Source: Lasiodiplodia sp. COLG20
Lineage: Eukaryota > Ascomycota > Dothideomycetes > Botryosphaeriales > Botryosphaeriaceae
DNA length: 64,000 nt
Direction: 5' to 3'
Assembly (NCBI GenBank): GCA_009801085.1
Contig: VNWV01000009.1
Location: forward strand, 1,106,501-1,170,500
A model generated the notes under the pieces. That model did not search any database. It was given only the letters and a program-made list of their open reading frames with translations, and was not told the DNA's origin. Shown here piece after piece: positions 11,176-22,999 of the stretch (its first letter is position 1; every line of letters begins with the position of its first letter). A program made the translations under genes and the position numbers.

Positions 11176-12527
11176 TCAATACTCCCGTGAGCTCCTTGTC
11201 GTTCTTCTGACTCTCTTAGTTTCTTTCTCCTTCACTTCGAGAACAGAGTGCTCCTCTTCGGGCTCCCTCTTCACCCTTTTGCTGACCGCTTTCTTCTCTA
11301 CCGTCGTCTCCTCGATAGCCGGTCCTTTAGGCTCGGATTTGATCGCCACCTTCTCATCCTTCGTCTCAACCTTTGCCACGAGGCGTTCCGAGAAAGCTTT
11401 CAGATCAGCCGTGAACAACACCGAGTGGGCCCAACCCGCTTCTTTACCCCAAAGGCTGCGGAATTTATTTGCAACTGCGTCATAGGTCGCTTTGGTCAGA
11501 CTGCTGTGCTTGCCTTTCCCAAAACGGTAGTCACGCTGCGCGATCTGCCACACTAAATTCATGTCAGTCATGCACAATCGTCTAGGGTAATCACTTACCA
11601 TGAGTATCGACCGGCACAGCCTCTCCCCACCCGAGACCCATAAGACAGACGCAATCGGCCACCTTTGGCCCCACACCTTGAAGAGCAAGCAGCTGCTCAT
11701 GTGCCGACCTGTAGCCCTCGCGGCCACTCTCGACGAATTCTCCGGCCGCTTTGGCTTCTGAACCCAGCACCGGACTCTCGGGATTTCTGAGACTGTCCAG
11801 CCAGCCGTCTTCCTTTTCCGTTATCATGACCGCCGTCTGGTACAGGTACTTGGCTCGGTATCCAAATCCTAGCTGTCTTAATTGTTGTTCGACTTTCGGG
11901 TCAGTCAACGCCGATGCTGGAGGGAAGTCGTGAAAGGCTTGCGAGCCTACGTGGCCGATGAGTGGGCCATAGTTTGTGCACAGCTTCTCCACCATCTGCG
12001 ATATCCTAGCAATATTGTTATTGCTGCTGCAAATGAATCCGACCAGTGCTTCCCAGGCATCCTGCTTCAAGATACGAACTCCTGTAAATTTCGGTGCCTT
12101 CTTTTTGAAATTGGCATCCGCTGCCGCCCATTCTTCGTACAATTGGCCCAGATTCGGCTTCAGATTGAAGTAATGTTGAATAAGTTCGAGGGTGTCATCG
12201 GCGTTTGGAGCCGGAGATTCGGCTGTGGAGGGCGAAGTCGAAGGCGGAGGGGTCAAAAGGACTTTGGAATGCTCAGGAAATATAGCGCGATAGTGGAGGT
12301 ACTCGGGGTCTTGCCGCAACGAGAGGATTCGGCCATGGAGGGCGCACGACCATTCGTCCTCGGTCGACTTGCGCCATCTATCGAACGCACGTTGTCAGCG
12401 CGGTACGAGATACAGGTGTACATGTGCCTAACCTAAAGGATTGGCCGCAGCGTAAAGTTGTATTGATACATAGTTCAGTGAGGCTTATTGGCAGCCGCTG
12501 CCATTCGGTGATGCGCAAATTGCCCAT
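11176..12527 (-). CDS. OGG1: 8-oxoguanine DNA glycosylase/AP lyase
   Basis: Three exons (12527-12433, 12377-11599, 11552-11176) encode 416 residues. The protein removes 8-oxoG from DNA opposite C and nicks the abasic site. The N-terminal OGG domain reads LRCGQSFRWRKS across the first junction, as in human OGG1 (CGQSFRWRE). The HhH-GPD motif is complete: LQGVGPKVADCVCLMGL, with catalytic Lys at about residue 270, then VPVDTHVW with the catalytic Asp at about 289, exactly 19 residues later as in human OGG1. The DTHVW motif is split by intron 2 and is restored by splicing. The C-terminus (about 110 residues) is a Lys/Glu-rich extension with KRVKRE and KRVRR clusters, probably for nuclear import. 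It is divergent with U2AF; two MluI-type boxes lie upstream. Confidence 0.93.
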
Positions 12528-13157
12528 ATTGTAGCGACGCAGGTTGCACGCGAGTGAAAGATGTAGACGAGAGCGTCGGATTGCACCCGATAAAGACAAG
12601 ATTCCGCGGCAATCCGGAAGCCACCTCAAGGTTGAGTGGAAATCGGCAGCAGTCCAGTTGTGGGAGGTATGCGGAGAAAGCGATCTAGAGAAGACGCGAC
12701 CGAAGACGCCACTCGACGCGTTTCGGTGCCCGCGCAATTACGCGCACGCGTTCAGACTATGCTAGTGGCTCTCAGCGAAGGGTATTGGGCATGCTTCGCA
12801 CAGGAACTTTTATTGAACCACGAAGAGATCGGAGCGAGTGCACCTATGGCGTTTCAAAACAGGTTCGGGCAATCGCGAAAAGTGCTGTCGCCGAGACGGG
12901 CGCGTGTGTAGCAGTCACGGGTACGGGCAGTAAAGTGGAGGCGGTATAGTTGGTTGCCCGAGCGAGCAAGAGGTTAGCGTCGGTTAGGTTTCTTGAGCCT
13001 CGCCGGCCAGCATCTTCACTGCTGTCCAGCTCCACAACCTTGCGATCAACCTCAACCACATCCCGTCCTCCCGACCGTCGCACGCGCTTTTACAGCTCGG
13101 CGGCCCACCAATCGCGCAACTTATCGCTGCCTACGCCTTTGCGCACTTCCGCCGATC
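12528..13157. promoter_or_regulatory. Divergent OGG1/U2AF promoter with paired ACGCGT boxes
   Basis: This is the 630-bp region between two divergent start codons. ACGCGT occurs at 12716-12721 and 12746-12751, 30 bp apart and about 190-225 bp upstream of the OGG1 ATG. ACGCGT is the core of the MCB element bound by the MBF factor at G1/S in yeasts. A cell-cycle role here is inference. No other gene is supported; the open frames within are short and overlapping. Confidence 0.5.
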
Positions 13158-15086
13158 ATGAACGGCGACAGAGGTGCGTCGGATTCAGCTTCATTCTTCA
13201 TCTGCTCAGGATGCTAACTCTACTTAAACAGATGGCGGCCGGTCGCGCGACCATTATGTAAGCTAGCAATAAGTCCTCGACGCCGGCGAAAGTGTACTAA
13301 CAAACCCGCTGTCCAAGTCTTCGCGCGGAGATCGCGATGACCGCCGCGACCGTGACCGCGACCGACGCCGCCGTTCCAGATCTCCCGGCCACCGAGGCTC
13401 CCGACGTGATTACGAGGTAGACACGTACTCTTCCAGCCGTGACTACAGAGAGCGGGAGCGTGAGGACCGTTATGCGGGTAGGGACAGGCACCGCGACGAT
13501 CGCTGGGATAGAGACCGTGGCTCGCGCAGGGAGAGACGAGACGATGATGAAAGGCCATCGCGCCGGGACCGCGACCTGTTTGATGACCGTGGAGGACGTG
13601 GGAGGAGGGACAGGGATGAGCTTGGCGGACGTGGCGGCGGTGGAGGTGGAGGTGGCGGCGCCGGCGGTAGGAGGAGGAGTGCCTCGCCGCCGCCCAAGAA
13701 GAGGGAACCCACGCCGGATCTCACCGATGTAATCCCCATCATGGAGCGGAAGAGGCGTATGACGCAGTGGGATATTAAGCCGCCGGGTTACGAGAATGTG
13801 ACCGCGGAGCAGGCCAAGCTTTCGGGCATGTTCCCCCTGCCTGGTGCACCTCGCCAGCAGCCCATGGATCCCAGCCGCCTGCAAGCTTTCATGAACCAGC
13901 CCTCTGGTTCAGCAAGCGCTTCTGCTCTCAAGCCGTCAAACTCGCGGCAAGCAAAGCGCCTTTTCGTCTACAACTTCCCTAGCTCCGCCACCGAGGATTC
14001 CATCCAGGACTTTTTCAACCTTCAGCTCAATCACCTCAACGTCATTTCCAGCTCTGACCCCTGCATTTCGGTGCAGATTTCCAAAGACCGCACTTTTGCT
14101 CTCTGCGAGCTGAAGACGCCGGAAGATACTACCATGGCGCTGGCTTTGGACGGTCAATCTATGGAGCCGGAGGATGCGTCCAATGGGGCTAGCAACGGAG
14201 CTCACGCAGGCCTCCAGATCTCTCGCCCGAAGGATTACATTGTCCCCGCGCAGAGCGACGACGCTGATTACCAGGAGGGTGTCATATCAAACAACGTCAA
14301 GGATGGCCCGCACAAGATTTGCATCTCGCAAATTCCGATCTACCTTTCGGAGGAACAAGTAACGGAGCTGCTGACATCTTTCGGCGAGCTCAAGTCTTTC
14401 GTGCTGGTCAAAGATACTGGCACTGACCAGTCGAAGGTAACAACAAAGCCATCTGACGCGTCTCGGATATGCTCTGTGCTGACACAAACAGGGAATTGCC
14501 TTCTGTGAATATGTTGATACGACTGCGACCAACATTGCGGTGGATGGGCTGAACGGCATGGAGATTGCTGACGAGAGCTTGAAGGTCAAGAAGGCATGCG
14601 TTGGCATTCAGCAGGCATCCGGCCTGGAAATGGGCGTCAATGCCATGTCCATGCTTGCCGGGACATCTTCGAATGATGCTGAGCAAGGCCGGGTCTTGAT
14701 GCTTCTTAACATGGTTACGCCAGAGGAGTTGATGGATCCCCAAGAATATGAAGGTGCGTGTTTCAACACATTCGTTTTGGGGCGGCGCTGACAGATTACG
14801 CAGAGATCCAAGAAGATGTCCATGAGGAGTGCAGCAAGTATGGCCAGGTCATGGAGCTTAAGATTCCCAGGCCGCAGCCGCCCAAGGAGAACAAGGGCGT
14901 CGGGAAAATCTTCGTCAAGTACGACACGCCCGACTCGGCGCAGAAGGCTTTGCGTGCTCTGGCCGGACGCAAGTTTGCGGACCGTACCGTCGTCGTCACC
15001 TTCTTTGGCGAGGTAAGGTCGTCCCCTGGCAGTGCAATTCCAATACTAATGGGAAATAGGAGTACTTCGACGTCGATGCTTGGTGA
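13158..15086 (+). CDS. U2AF large subunit splicing factor
   Basis: Six exons (13158-13173, 13232-13257, 13318-14436, 14492-14753, 14804-15012, 15060-15086) encode 552 residues. The protein binds the polypyrimidine tract at 3' splice sites and recruits U2 snRNP. Residues 1-150 form an RS-like domain rich in Arg/Asp/Ser with a Gly run before KKREPTPDLTDV. Next is a linker containing MTQWDIKPPGYENVT, the conserved U2AF65 segment. RRM1 starts at KRLFVYNFP (about residue 227), RRM2 at KICISQIPIYLSEEQ (about 340), and the C-terminal UHM/RRM3 starts at LMLLNMVTPEEL (about 450). The C-terminus EYFDVDAW is a typical fungal ending for this family. The first exons are very short (16 and 26 nt). The homologue is S. 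pombe Prp2/U2AF59. Confidence 0.93.
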
Positions 15087-15637
15087 AGCGGCAGCACATG
15101 TCTCCTGGCGACGCTAGCCCGGTCGTTGTTCATTGCGTCTTTGACTTCTGGCAGATTGAGTTCACGGCATTCAGGGGGTTGGGATATAGGTAGCCTCGTG
15201 GGAGCGATTCGAATGTAATTCTAGCGGAGCTTGGGTAGCTGGTGACTAAAAAAGCACGAGGCCTTTGGGCCGGATTAGGTGGAGGGCCGGAATCTGAAAA
15301 TATACAAGCGGCGCCGCGCTTGCAACACAGACCGGCAATTTGAAACCGTGTCATGTTAAGCACGCTCATGTAGATCGGTATACCCCGCGCGCCGCAAATA
15401 TTATGGGGACGGCAGCCGCGGACGAGGCGGGCGATTTGATTGACGAAGAGTCGTCATTCGACCATCTCGCTTACACGACGCCTCAACGGCGTTGCTAACC
15501 CCAAACCCGTCCGCGGCTGTTTTGAGGCAACCGGTTTCCCTTCTTATTATGCGGGATTGTCGCGTGTTCCCCAGCATGATATCACCGAAAGGCCCTCGGC
15601 AGGTCCACTTGCTCCGCCAGCCCGCACCGCCTGTATC
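15087..15637. other. Intergenic, U2AF terminator to dehydratase promoter
   Basis: No gene is seen. A minus-strand open frame at 15130-15369 has no coding bias. Confidence 0.5.
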
Positions 15638-17164
15638 ATGTCGTCGTTGGCCAGCAGCCCGCTCGAAGAGCTGAGTCCGATCAGCAGGCGATCTCGTAAG
15701 TAGATGGGCGAAACACGCGCGAGAGCGACGTTTGGCGAGCGCGTCGGCAGACCACACTGACATGACGCAGGTCGCCGCAGCTCGACGGTCCTGAATCCAC
15801 GATTCTATGTCGACAACTCAATATGGAAGGAGGCGCCCGTCCTCATGGGCACGACCAAGTTCAAGCCGCTGCCCGATGCGCGCAACATCATGGTCACCGG
15901 GGGCGCGGGCTTCATGTACGCCGCAACACGGCCTGCCGCGACGAGAGCCTTGCTGACCCAGAGCCTACAGCGCGTGCTGGTTCGTCCGACACCTGACGCT
16001 GACGTATCCCGAATACCGCATCTACTCGTTTGACAAGCTGGACTACTGCGCGTCGCTCAACAACACGCGCATCCTCGACGCCGCCCCGAACTTTACCTTC
16101 GTCCAGGGCGACATCACCTCGCCGGCCGACGTGCGGCGCTGTCTCCGCACCCACGACATCGACACCATAGTCCATTTCGCCGCGCAGTCGCACGTCGACC
16201 TGAGCTTCGGGAACTCGTACCAGTTCACCAACACCAACGTATATGGCACGCACGTTCTGCTCGAGAGCGCAAAGGCGCACGGAGTCAAGAAGTTCATCCA
16301 CATCTCCACCGACGAGGTGTACGGAGAGGTCGAGGAAAACGGCGACGATCTGGGCGAAACCAGCCTGCTGGCCCCGACAAACCCATACTCGGCCAGCAAG
16401 GCGGCAGCGGAGATGATGGTGAACGCGTACTGGAAGAGCTTCAAGCTGCCCGTCATCATCGTCCGCGCGAACAACGTGTACGGGCCGCACCAGTTCCCAG
16501 AAAGTAAGGACAGGGCATCTTTTTATATCTCCTCAACTCCACAACGCACAGATCAAGTCGGGCAAGCGATGCTGATCACACAACAGAGATCATTCCCAAG
16601 TTTGCGATGCTGCTGCACCGCGGCCGCAAGTTGCTGCTACACGGCGACGGCACGCCCACGCGGCGATACCTGTACGCAGGCGACATCACCGACGCGCTCG
16701 ACACCATCTTCCACAAGGGCGCAGTGGGTCAGATCTACAACATCGCGTCCAAGGACGAGGTGTCGAACATGGAGCTCTGCCGCAGGCTCTTGAGGCTGTA
16801 TGGGCTCCCGGCCAACACGCCCGAGGAGTTCAGGCGGTGGGTGGTACACACCGAAGACCGGCCGTTCAATGACCACCGGTACGCCACCGATGGTTCGAAG
16901 CTTGCGAAGCTTGGATGGAGGCAGCAGACGAGCTTCGACGAAGGGCTCCGCATCACGGTCGACTGGTATCGGCGCTTCGGCGAGGTCTGGTGGGGGGATA
17001 TCAGCCGCATCCTGACGCCTTTTCCCGTGGTCGAGGGAAACGAGATTTTCACGCAGGAGGAGCATGACGCTCTAGACGAGGGCACGCAGACGTCGGAAGA
17101 GGAGGAGTACGTGTGGAACGACAGGGCGCTATATCATCTGCAAGCATCAGGAGGCACCGTGTGA
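15638..17164 (+). CDS. UDP-glucose 4,6-dehydratase-like SDR enzyme
   Basis: Four exons (15638-15695, 15771-15915, 15971-16503, 16587-17164) encode 437 residues. This is an extended short-chain dehydrogenase that should convert UDP-glucose to UDP-4-keto-6-deoxyglucose, the first step toward UDP-rhamnose in fungi and plants. dTDP-glucose is the bacterial equivalent substrate. Visible motifs: the NAD-binding TGGAGFI (about residues 62-68, split by intron 2), the substrate/catalytic STDEVYG (Thr181-Asp182-Glu183) and the YSASK pair Tyr207/Lys211. RRYLYAGD near the C-terminal half is also typical of RmlB-like enzymes. An N-terminal extension of about 60 residues precedes the Rossmann fold. The C-terminus has an extra acidic segment. 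The partner 3,5-epimerase/4-reductase is not in this window. The exact nucleotide donor cannot be read from sequence. Confidence 0.88.
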
Positions 17165-17785
17165 CTGAGCATTTTAGAGGACGGCACGCGAGGGTGCAGT
17201 ATTAATTGCGGAAGACAGCTCGTTAGATTGATTAGATACCAGAGAATAAATACATTTGCTTTTCACCATCTCGTGCATCTTCACGTGAATGACGACTGAG
17301 CCCAGGGCCCGACCCGTCAGGCGCCAAGGCCGCGTTTCGGTGGCGGGGAGCGGGTGCGGAGCGGCGGTCGGGCGGGCAAAGCGCAGCACCTGCAGCGGCG
17401 GCGACCTTGGGCCGCGAGATACGGGGCCGGGGGGCGTTTCATGCACTGCCTCAGACAACGTACGAAGCGCCGCAGTCAGCCCTCCCTCTCTTTCACAGCC
17501 TTCTCCTTCCTCTCACCTTTCTTGCAGTCCAAAATACCCAGCTGCTGCTGCCTGAACCAGGAATTGCAGCGACCAGACACAATCGCACAAGGCTTTCCCG
17601 CGGAAACTCTCGCTCCCCCTCCATTCGGGGACCTAAGCTACGCAGGACCCTTAGGCTATCTCCCCTTTTAAGGTCATATTTAACCTCGAACCCCTCCAAC
17701 GCGACCGGGACAAGAAAATAAAGGAAACACCAATCTTCGAAAACACTCCAAAGAAACTCTATATTCCTCCCCGCAAAAAGAAACC
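17165..17785. other. Dehydratase 3' end and SEC9 promoter
   Basis: A canonical polyadenylation hexamer AATAAA lies at 17245-17250, 81 nt after the dehydratase stop. The rest is the presumed SEC9 promoter, with C/T-rich tracts from about 17480 that are common upstream of fungal start codons. No gene is seen. Confidence 0.5.
17245..17250 (+). terminator. AATAAA polyadenylation signal
   Basis: A consensus hexamer 81 nt downstream of the UDP-glucose 4,6-dehydratase stop codon, in the expected orientation. Confidence 0.45.
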
Positions 17786-19282
17786 ATGGGCCTCTTCAGC
17801 AAGAAAGACAAGTCCGCCTCGGACGCCGCCAGCGACGCCGACCGCAAGGCCCTCTTCGGCAGCAAGAAGGGCTCGCCCGCCCCCTCGTCCGCCAACCCGT
17901 ATGCGCAGCCCCCCGGCGGCGCCGCTCCTCCCCCCTACTCCGGCGGCGGCCTCAGCGACCGCGCCCGCGCCGAGAAGAGCCCCGTCCCGCCGGGCGGCTA
18001 CGGCGCCGGTGGTGCCGCGTACGGCGGCAGCGGTGCGTACGGCCAGGACAGGTACGGCGGCGGAGCTGGTGCCGCCGGCGGCACCACGAGCAGGTACGGC
18101 GCGGGCGGATACGGTGGCATGGGCGACTCGGACGCGGGCAGGCAGGAGCTGTTCGGCAACGCCGCGCAGAGGGCGCAGCAGCAGCCTGCGGGGCCTGGCG
18201 GTCCGTACAGCAACACGGTGGGAGGCTCGAACAATGCCGCGTACGGCTCGTATGCGGACAGGCAGCTGACGCAGGAGGAAGAGGAGGAGGAGGACGTGGC
18301 GGCGGCGAAGCAGCAGATCAGGTTCAGTGAGTTCCCCGATGGTTTGAAAGGAGGCGCTAGTGTTCGGGGTGGATAGCTGGGCTCGAGGAGACTTTACCAG
18401 TGCTGACTGTTTGAATAGTGAAGCAGCAGGATGTTTCGTCAACGAGGAACGCGCTCCGTTTGGCCGCTCAGGCTGAAGAGACGGGTCGGGATACTTTGTC
18501 GCGATTGGGCGCGCAGGGAGAGAGTGAGTCTTTGCCCCATCAAAGCACCCCATGTGCTACTCTATGGCAATTGGAACGCATAGAGGCTCATACTGCTGGG
18601 AACAGGAATTCACAACACGGAGAAGAACCTCGATCTCGCGGAGAACCAGAACAGGCTTGCGGAGGAGAAGGCGCGCGAGCTCAAGACGCTGAACAAGTCC
18701 ATGTTTGCGTAAGTGCTTACAGCTATTACTACCACCACAAGTGTAGTTCAACGCGGCTAACTTGTAATGCGACGTGGCGCAGCATGCACGTCTCTAACCC
18801 CTTCACCGCATCTAAGCGCCGTGAGGCCCGCGACCAAGCTATCATCGACACGCACCGTAAGGAGAAGCAGCAACGCGAGGACACGCGCGCGGCCGCGTAC
18901 GATTCGGCGCAGCGCCAGCAGCAGACGCAGAAGGACGTTAACCGCGCAGGTAACTTCGGCGGCAACAAACAGGCTAGCCTGGCCGAGCGCTCCAAGTACC
19001 AGTTCGAGGCCGACTCCGAGGACGACGAGATGGAAAACGAGATTGACAGCAACTTGGACGCCCTGCACGGCGCTGCCGGCCGTCTCAAGGGCCTGGCCGC
19101 GGCCATGGGCAACGAGGTCGACCAGCAGAACAAGCACATCGCCCGCATCACGGACAAGGTTAGTCAGAGCCATTCTCTCCTTTCACAACGTCTTGGATTC
19201 CTTACTGACTCCCACTTTCCAGACCGATCGTGTCGACGAGCAGATCGTGATGAACCGCTCGCGCCTGGACCGCATCAAATAA
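17786..19282 (+). CDS. SEC9: SEC9/SNAP-25-type plasma-membrane t-SNARE
   Basis: Five exons (17786-18326, 18419-18523, 18606-18708, 18783-19158, 19223-19282) encode 394 residues. SEC9 pairs with Sso-type syntaxin and Snc-type synaptobrevin to fuse secretory vesicles with the plasma membrane. The N-terminus (about 1-165) is a low-complexity Gly/Tyr/Ala region beginning MGLFSKKDKS and containing NPYAQP. Two SNARE helices follow: the first (Qb) spans roughly residues 180-245 with a central Gln in LGAQGER; the second (Qc) spans roughly 325-394 with a central Gln in VDQQNK. There is no membrane span and no Cys-rich palmitoylation loop, as in fungal Sec9. The last exon encodes only 19 residues (ends RSRLDRIK). 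It is convergent with SEC10, another exocytosis gene. Confidence 0.92.
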
Positions 19283-20150
19283 GCGTGGTCAGCATGAGAC
19301 ACCTCGCACACTGGATCCGTTGCCTTTGTACATACATGCGTTTTGACTTGGAACGAGAGTCACAGAAGAAACACAAAAAGATGGGGCAACGAATACGGAT
19401 AGGGTTGCTAAGAATTGAGAGGATAGAGACTCTGCTCTCTTCTTCTGGCAGAGTTCATGGGGAATGGCGTTTTGGGATCAATCCTATGTTCTTTTTTTCT
19501 GGATGCTTGACGGCATGATATTCGCCTTGCCCGGTGCGTTACACACGTGCATAATGCAATATCGTTATGGGGATCATTTTGCCTTATGTCTCATTTTTGA
19601 CTCATGACAGTGATGGATTAGAAGAAATGAGCTGGACAGTGTTTAAGCTCTTTGATATTATCCATTAAATTGCTGTTCTACTTCTCAGACTCGCAAGTGA
19701 ACTAGAACATCTGCTGAAGAGGTACACTCGATTTAAAGTGGCTCGTTTCATCTGCCCGTAAAGTCAGGTTTGTTTGAGCTCAAAGACACACCAAGACAAG
19801 TGTCGAAAAAAGCAAGACAATACCTGTGCTCTGTACTAATGACATCTTATACAGCGCTTACAATATGCAGAACGGAAAGAATACAAGACCAACGTAACAA
19901 CATATGAAATATTTGATATCAACGCATTGAAGTGAAAAAGCGTAGCATGCAAATGCGGCGACCAAACTTGGTTTAGGAACCCCAGAAAAAAAGTTAAAAC
20001 GCCTCTGTGTGGTCCCCCAATCGCCAATTCTCCTCCCACATGCTTGTGAAGGTTGTAAGATGATGCTGCGTATAACCGCAACAAAAGGAAGGATGCTGCC
20101 GATAAGAAAAGTGGATATATAAGGAACGCCTATTCCCATGCCTTTTCTTT
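19283..20150. other. Convergent 3' region between SEC9 and SEC10
   Basis: A/T-rich, with no supported gene. It contains both terminators; open frames on the minus strand reflect 3' UTR-like sequence. Confidence 0.5.
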
Positions 20151-22994
20151 CTACAGACCAGCCAACACCGTCTGCACGCCGATACTGCCCGCATCCTCCC
20201 TGTTGCGAACGAAGCCCTTGAGAGCTTCCCTCTCACCACCATTGACACCGCGTAGCCTCTCGCGCAGAGCCTCGGGCCCGATGACGAACAAGTTTGCAAC
20301 ATCGACCAGAATGTCCATGCCGTTCTTTTCGAAGCCGCCGCCGTTTGAGCTCGCGGTCTGCTTGTTGTTGTCCGTGGATCCGCGTTTACCGCCGGATGCA
20401 TCGGATGAAGAGCTACCGGACGTTGGCCATCCACGCACTAGCTCTGCGTACTTGGTTGCATCCTTAGATACAACCAGGCCACCGGTAAGCGAGACGGTGA
20501 AACGGCGGAAGTGGTCAAGCAACTGGCTGCGCAACCCAAGAGCAAGTTCGCTCAGGAAGAGGCCAAGAGCGGGCTGTGACAATGTGGCGGTGGCTTGGTT
20601 GGCAACCTTGTCAAGAAAGCGCGTCACTGCCAGGCACGTCGGTGTCTCGGCGCCCAGCGACACCAGGTCCTCATCACGAGGTCGGAAATCTTGCTTTTTC
20701 TGGCCTTGAAGTAGCTTGGCCGCCCAGGAAAGGCATACATCGATGGTCTTTTGGAGGATGTTGCTGATTTTGTTTTCAAGATTTGTGATGGTCGTATTGG
20801 TGGTCTTCTCAATCTCGCGGCGGGTTATCAGAGATGGGGCAGCGAGGGGAAGAAGGACAGTGTTGATAGACATCTGCAGGAGGTGTAGGATTCCGATCGC
20901 AGTACGAAGAGAATAGAGATATGAAATGTCCGGGGGGTTGTTCTTGACGTTCTCCTGAGAGGCAGCCAATTCGGCAGCACTGACACTTGATTAGCATACT
21001 TGTGAAAATGAATACAATATATCAACTTACGCGTCCAATGCTGTCTCCAGATAGATCTCACCTACGTGAGAAAGGAGCAGCCCAAGCATCGCCTGAACAT
21101 CCTTCGGTGTTTCGTTGCCACCGCTTAACTCGAGGCCTCTGCCAACCCCTTCGGCCAACCATTTGAGCATGCGTTTGGCATTGGGCAGACTGAGCTGACC
21201 GTCCTCCTCGGAGACCTCGATCTCCTTGTCGCTGTCTGCTTCCTTAATGCCAGCAAGCTGAAGCATCATACTTCTCTGTGAGGTTGAGATATCGGAAGAT
21301 CCTAACCTCTCCATGTAGGCGTCTTTTGCTGACGCAAAGAGTTCACGACCTCTTTGACTCAATGAGCCCAGGTAAGATGTTGCGATCTTTCGTCTTTTCG
21401 ACTGGTAAACAGTAAACTTGAAAAGTAGCGACGAGTATAGTTCTTCTAGGTTCTTCTTTTCTCTTTCGATATAAGAAGATCCAAGGAGGTACGGGATGAA
21501 GAGGTCCTCAAGCTGCTGGTCCAGCATTGCTGCAACTTGTGAGGTCACTGGTTCCGGATGTTCAGTCAAGCCGTGTGATTTGAGGTCGTCGACAAGAGAG
21601 CCGATGTAACTCCTTGCAGCTTGCAAAGAGCGGAGGAATGCTAGTGATGAAATGGAGTTTGCTTTGTCAAGCACCATTTCTAACCGGGCTTGAATCTATA
21701 TAGAAAGTCAACTTCATCAACCAAGTGCAGCAGCGGAGAACGTACGGATTGCTGGAACACACGCTGCAAGAATCTAATCAAAACCTCGTCGGCGTAGGGG
21801 AATGCCTTCTTGATTATGAACGATTCCTCTTGGACGACGAGCCTGACCTCGTCGACTAGGGACTGGAGACTTGGCTCAACGCCTGGCGGTTCCGCATCTG
21901 GGTCGGCAAGGCGGTCCCAACTGCAAGAAGGTCAGCAAGTCGAGCTATAATATCTTTGAACGGGGGAGTAGTACGTTTCACCGTCGCCTGCCAGCTCCTC
22001 AGTGACCAATTGGCTCCTGTCGATGAAGAACTGATGTTGGTTGACGAACAGTCCCATGACACTTGCACCGTCGTTGAAATCGCGTAACGCAGCAGCGCAT
22101 TCCTTTCGCATGGATCAGTGGGAGTCGTCGTAAAGACATACAGAATGGTCTCACCCTCATGCCGTCAAAGTTCTGCCTTCGGTAGAAGTCATCGAACTGC
22201 TTCAACAGATCCTTCTCCAGCATCTCCAGGAACTTCTCAATTATCTCCCTCGTGTTGTGTTTCTTAGCCGGCGCACCGTTTTGCCCGTTGGAACCGTCGA
22301 CTCCGTTTGTCCTGGAAACGTTCACTTGGCCATATTCTGGATCTAGCCTGTGGCTGAGTCGGAGCAACTGCCTGGCAATGTGCGCACACCGGACCTTTCC
22401 ATCTCCACCTCCAAGCCGTCTGACGTCTTCTAACGATGACAGATCTCCTCGCTCGCTGACCTCCATCCAGCACTGGATGAGGAACTTGGCGTCCTGCGCA
22501 CGTTGTCGCTGGCGGTCCAGTTCTTCCAGCCGTTCTCCGATCCGCACAGCGACATTGCCGCCACTCTCGCTGTCTACGTCATCGCTGATGCCTCCGTTGA
22601 GCGAGTTATCCAACCTATTGAACTGTTCTATGGCATCCTCGAGCTTCCTGCCTAGCGATTCCGTCTTCTGGCCGTGTTGTGCTTCAGCGCGGCGCACCGA
22701 GCCGGAAAGTTCGTTCTCCTGGAGCTCGAGGTCCTCGGATAGAGTGCCCAAGCGGGCCAAGGCATGTTCGAATGTGCGGATCAAGGGCTTCGGGTCAAAG
22801 GCCACCTGGCGGGCAGGGTTTCCTGAGCGACGGCTGGCAGGGACGGCGGCGTCGGAGAGAGTCTCGATAAAGTCCTTGACAATGAAGTCCTGGTTTTTGA
22901 AGGTTTCGAGGGAGAACTCGGGGCCGCGGTAGGAGGTGGCGCGCGAAGTGCGGTTGGATGTGACCGACTTCGCGTCGGAGGCGGGGCCGACCAT
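20151..22994 (-). CDS. SEC10: Exocyst complex subunit Sec10
   Basis: Five exons (22994-22155, 22102-21975, 21920-21746, 21695-21031, 20979-20151) encode 878 residues, matching fungal Sec10 length. The protein is part of the octameric exocyst that tethers secretory vesicles before SNARE fusion. The N-terminus has FSLETFKNQDFIVKDFIETL followed by predicted coiled coil (about 70-190, including ELDRQRQRAQDAKFLIQCW), then RCAHIARQLLRLSHRLD. Exon 2 contributes the conserved NDGASVMGLFVNQHQFFI. The C-terminal half is all-helical. The chosen ATG (GCCATGG context) lies only 5 nt after the stop codon of an upstream ORF on the same strand, so its 5' UTR must overlap that ORF. Confidence 0.9.
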
Positions 22995-22999
22995 GGCGA

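Noticed and set aside
12378..12737. Minus-strand 119-codon frame as a separate gene
   Set aside because: Only its middle (from ATG 12527) matches; it is exon 1 of OGG1 and the rest is promoter.
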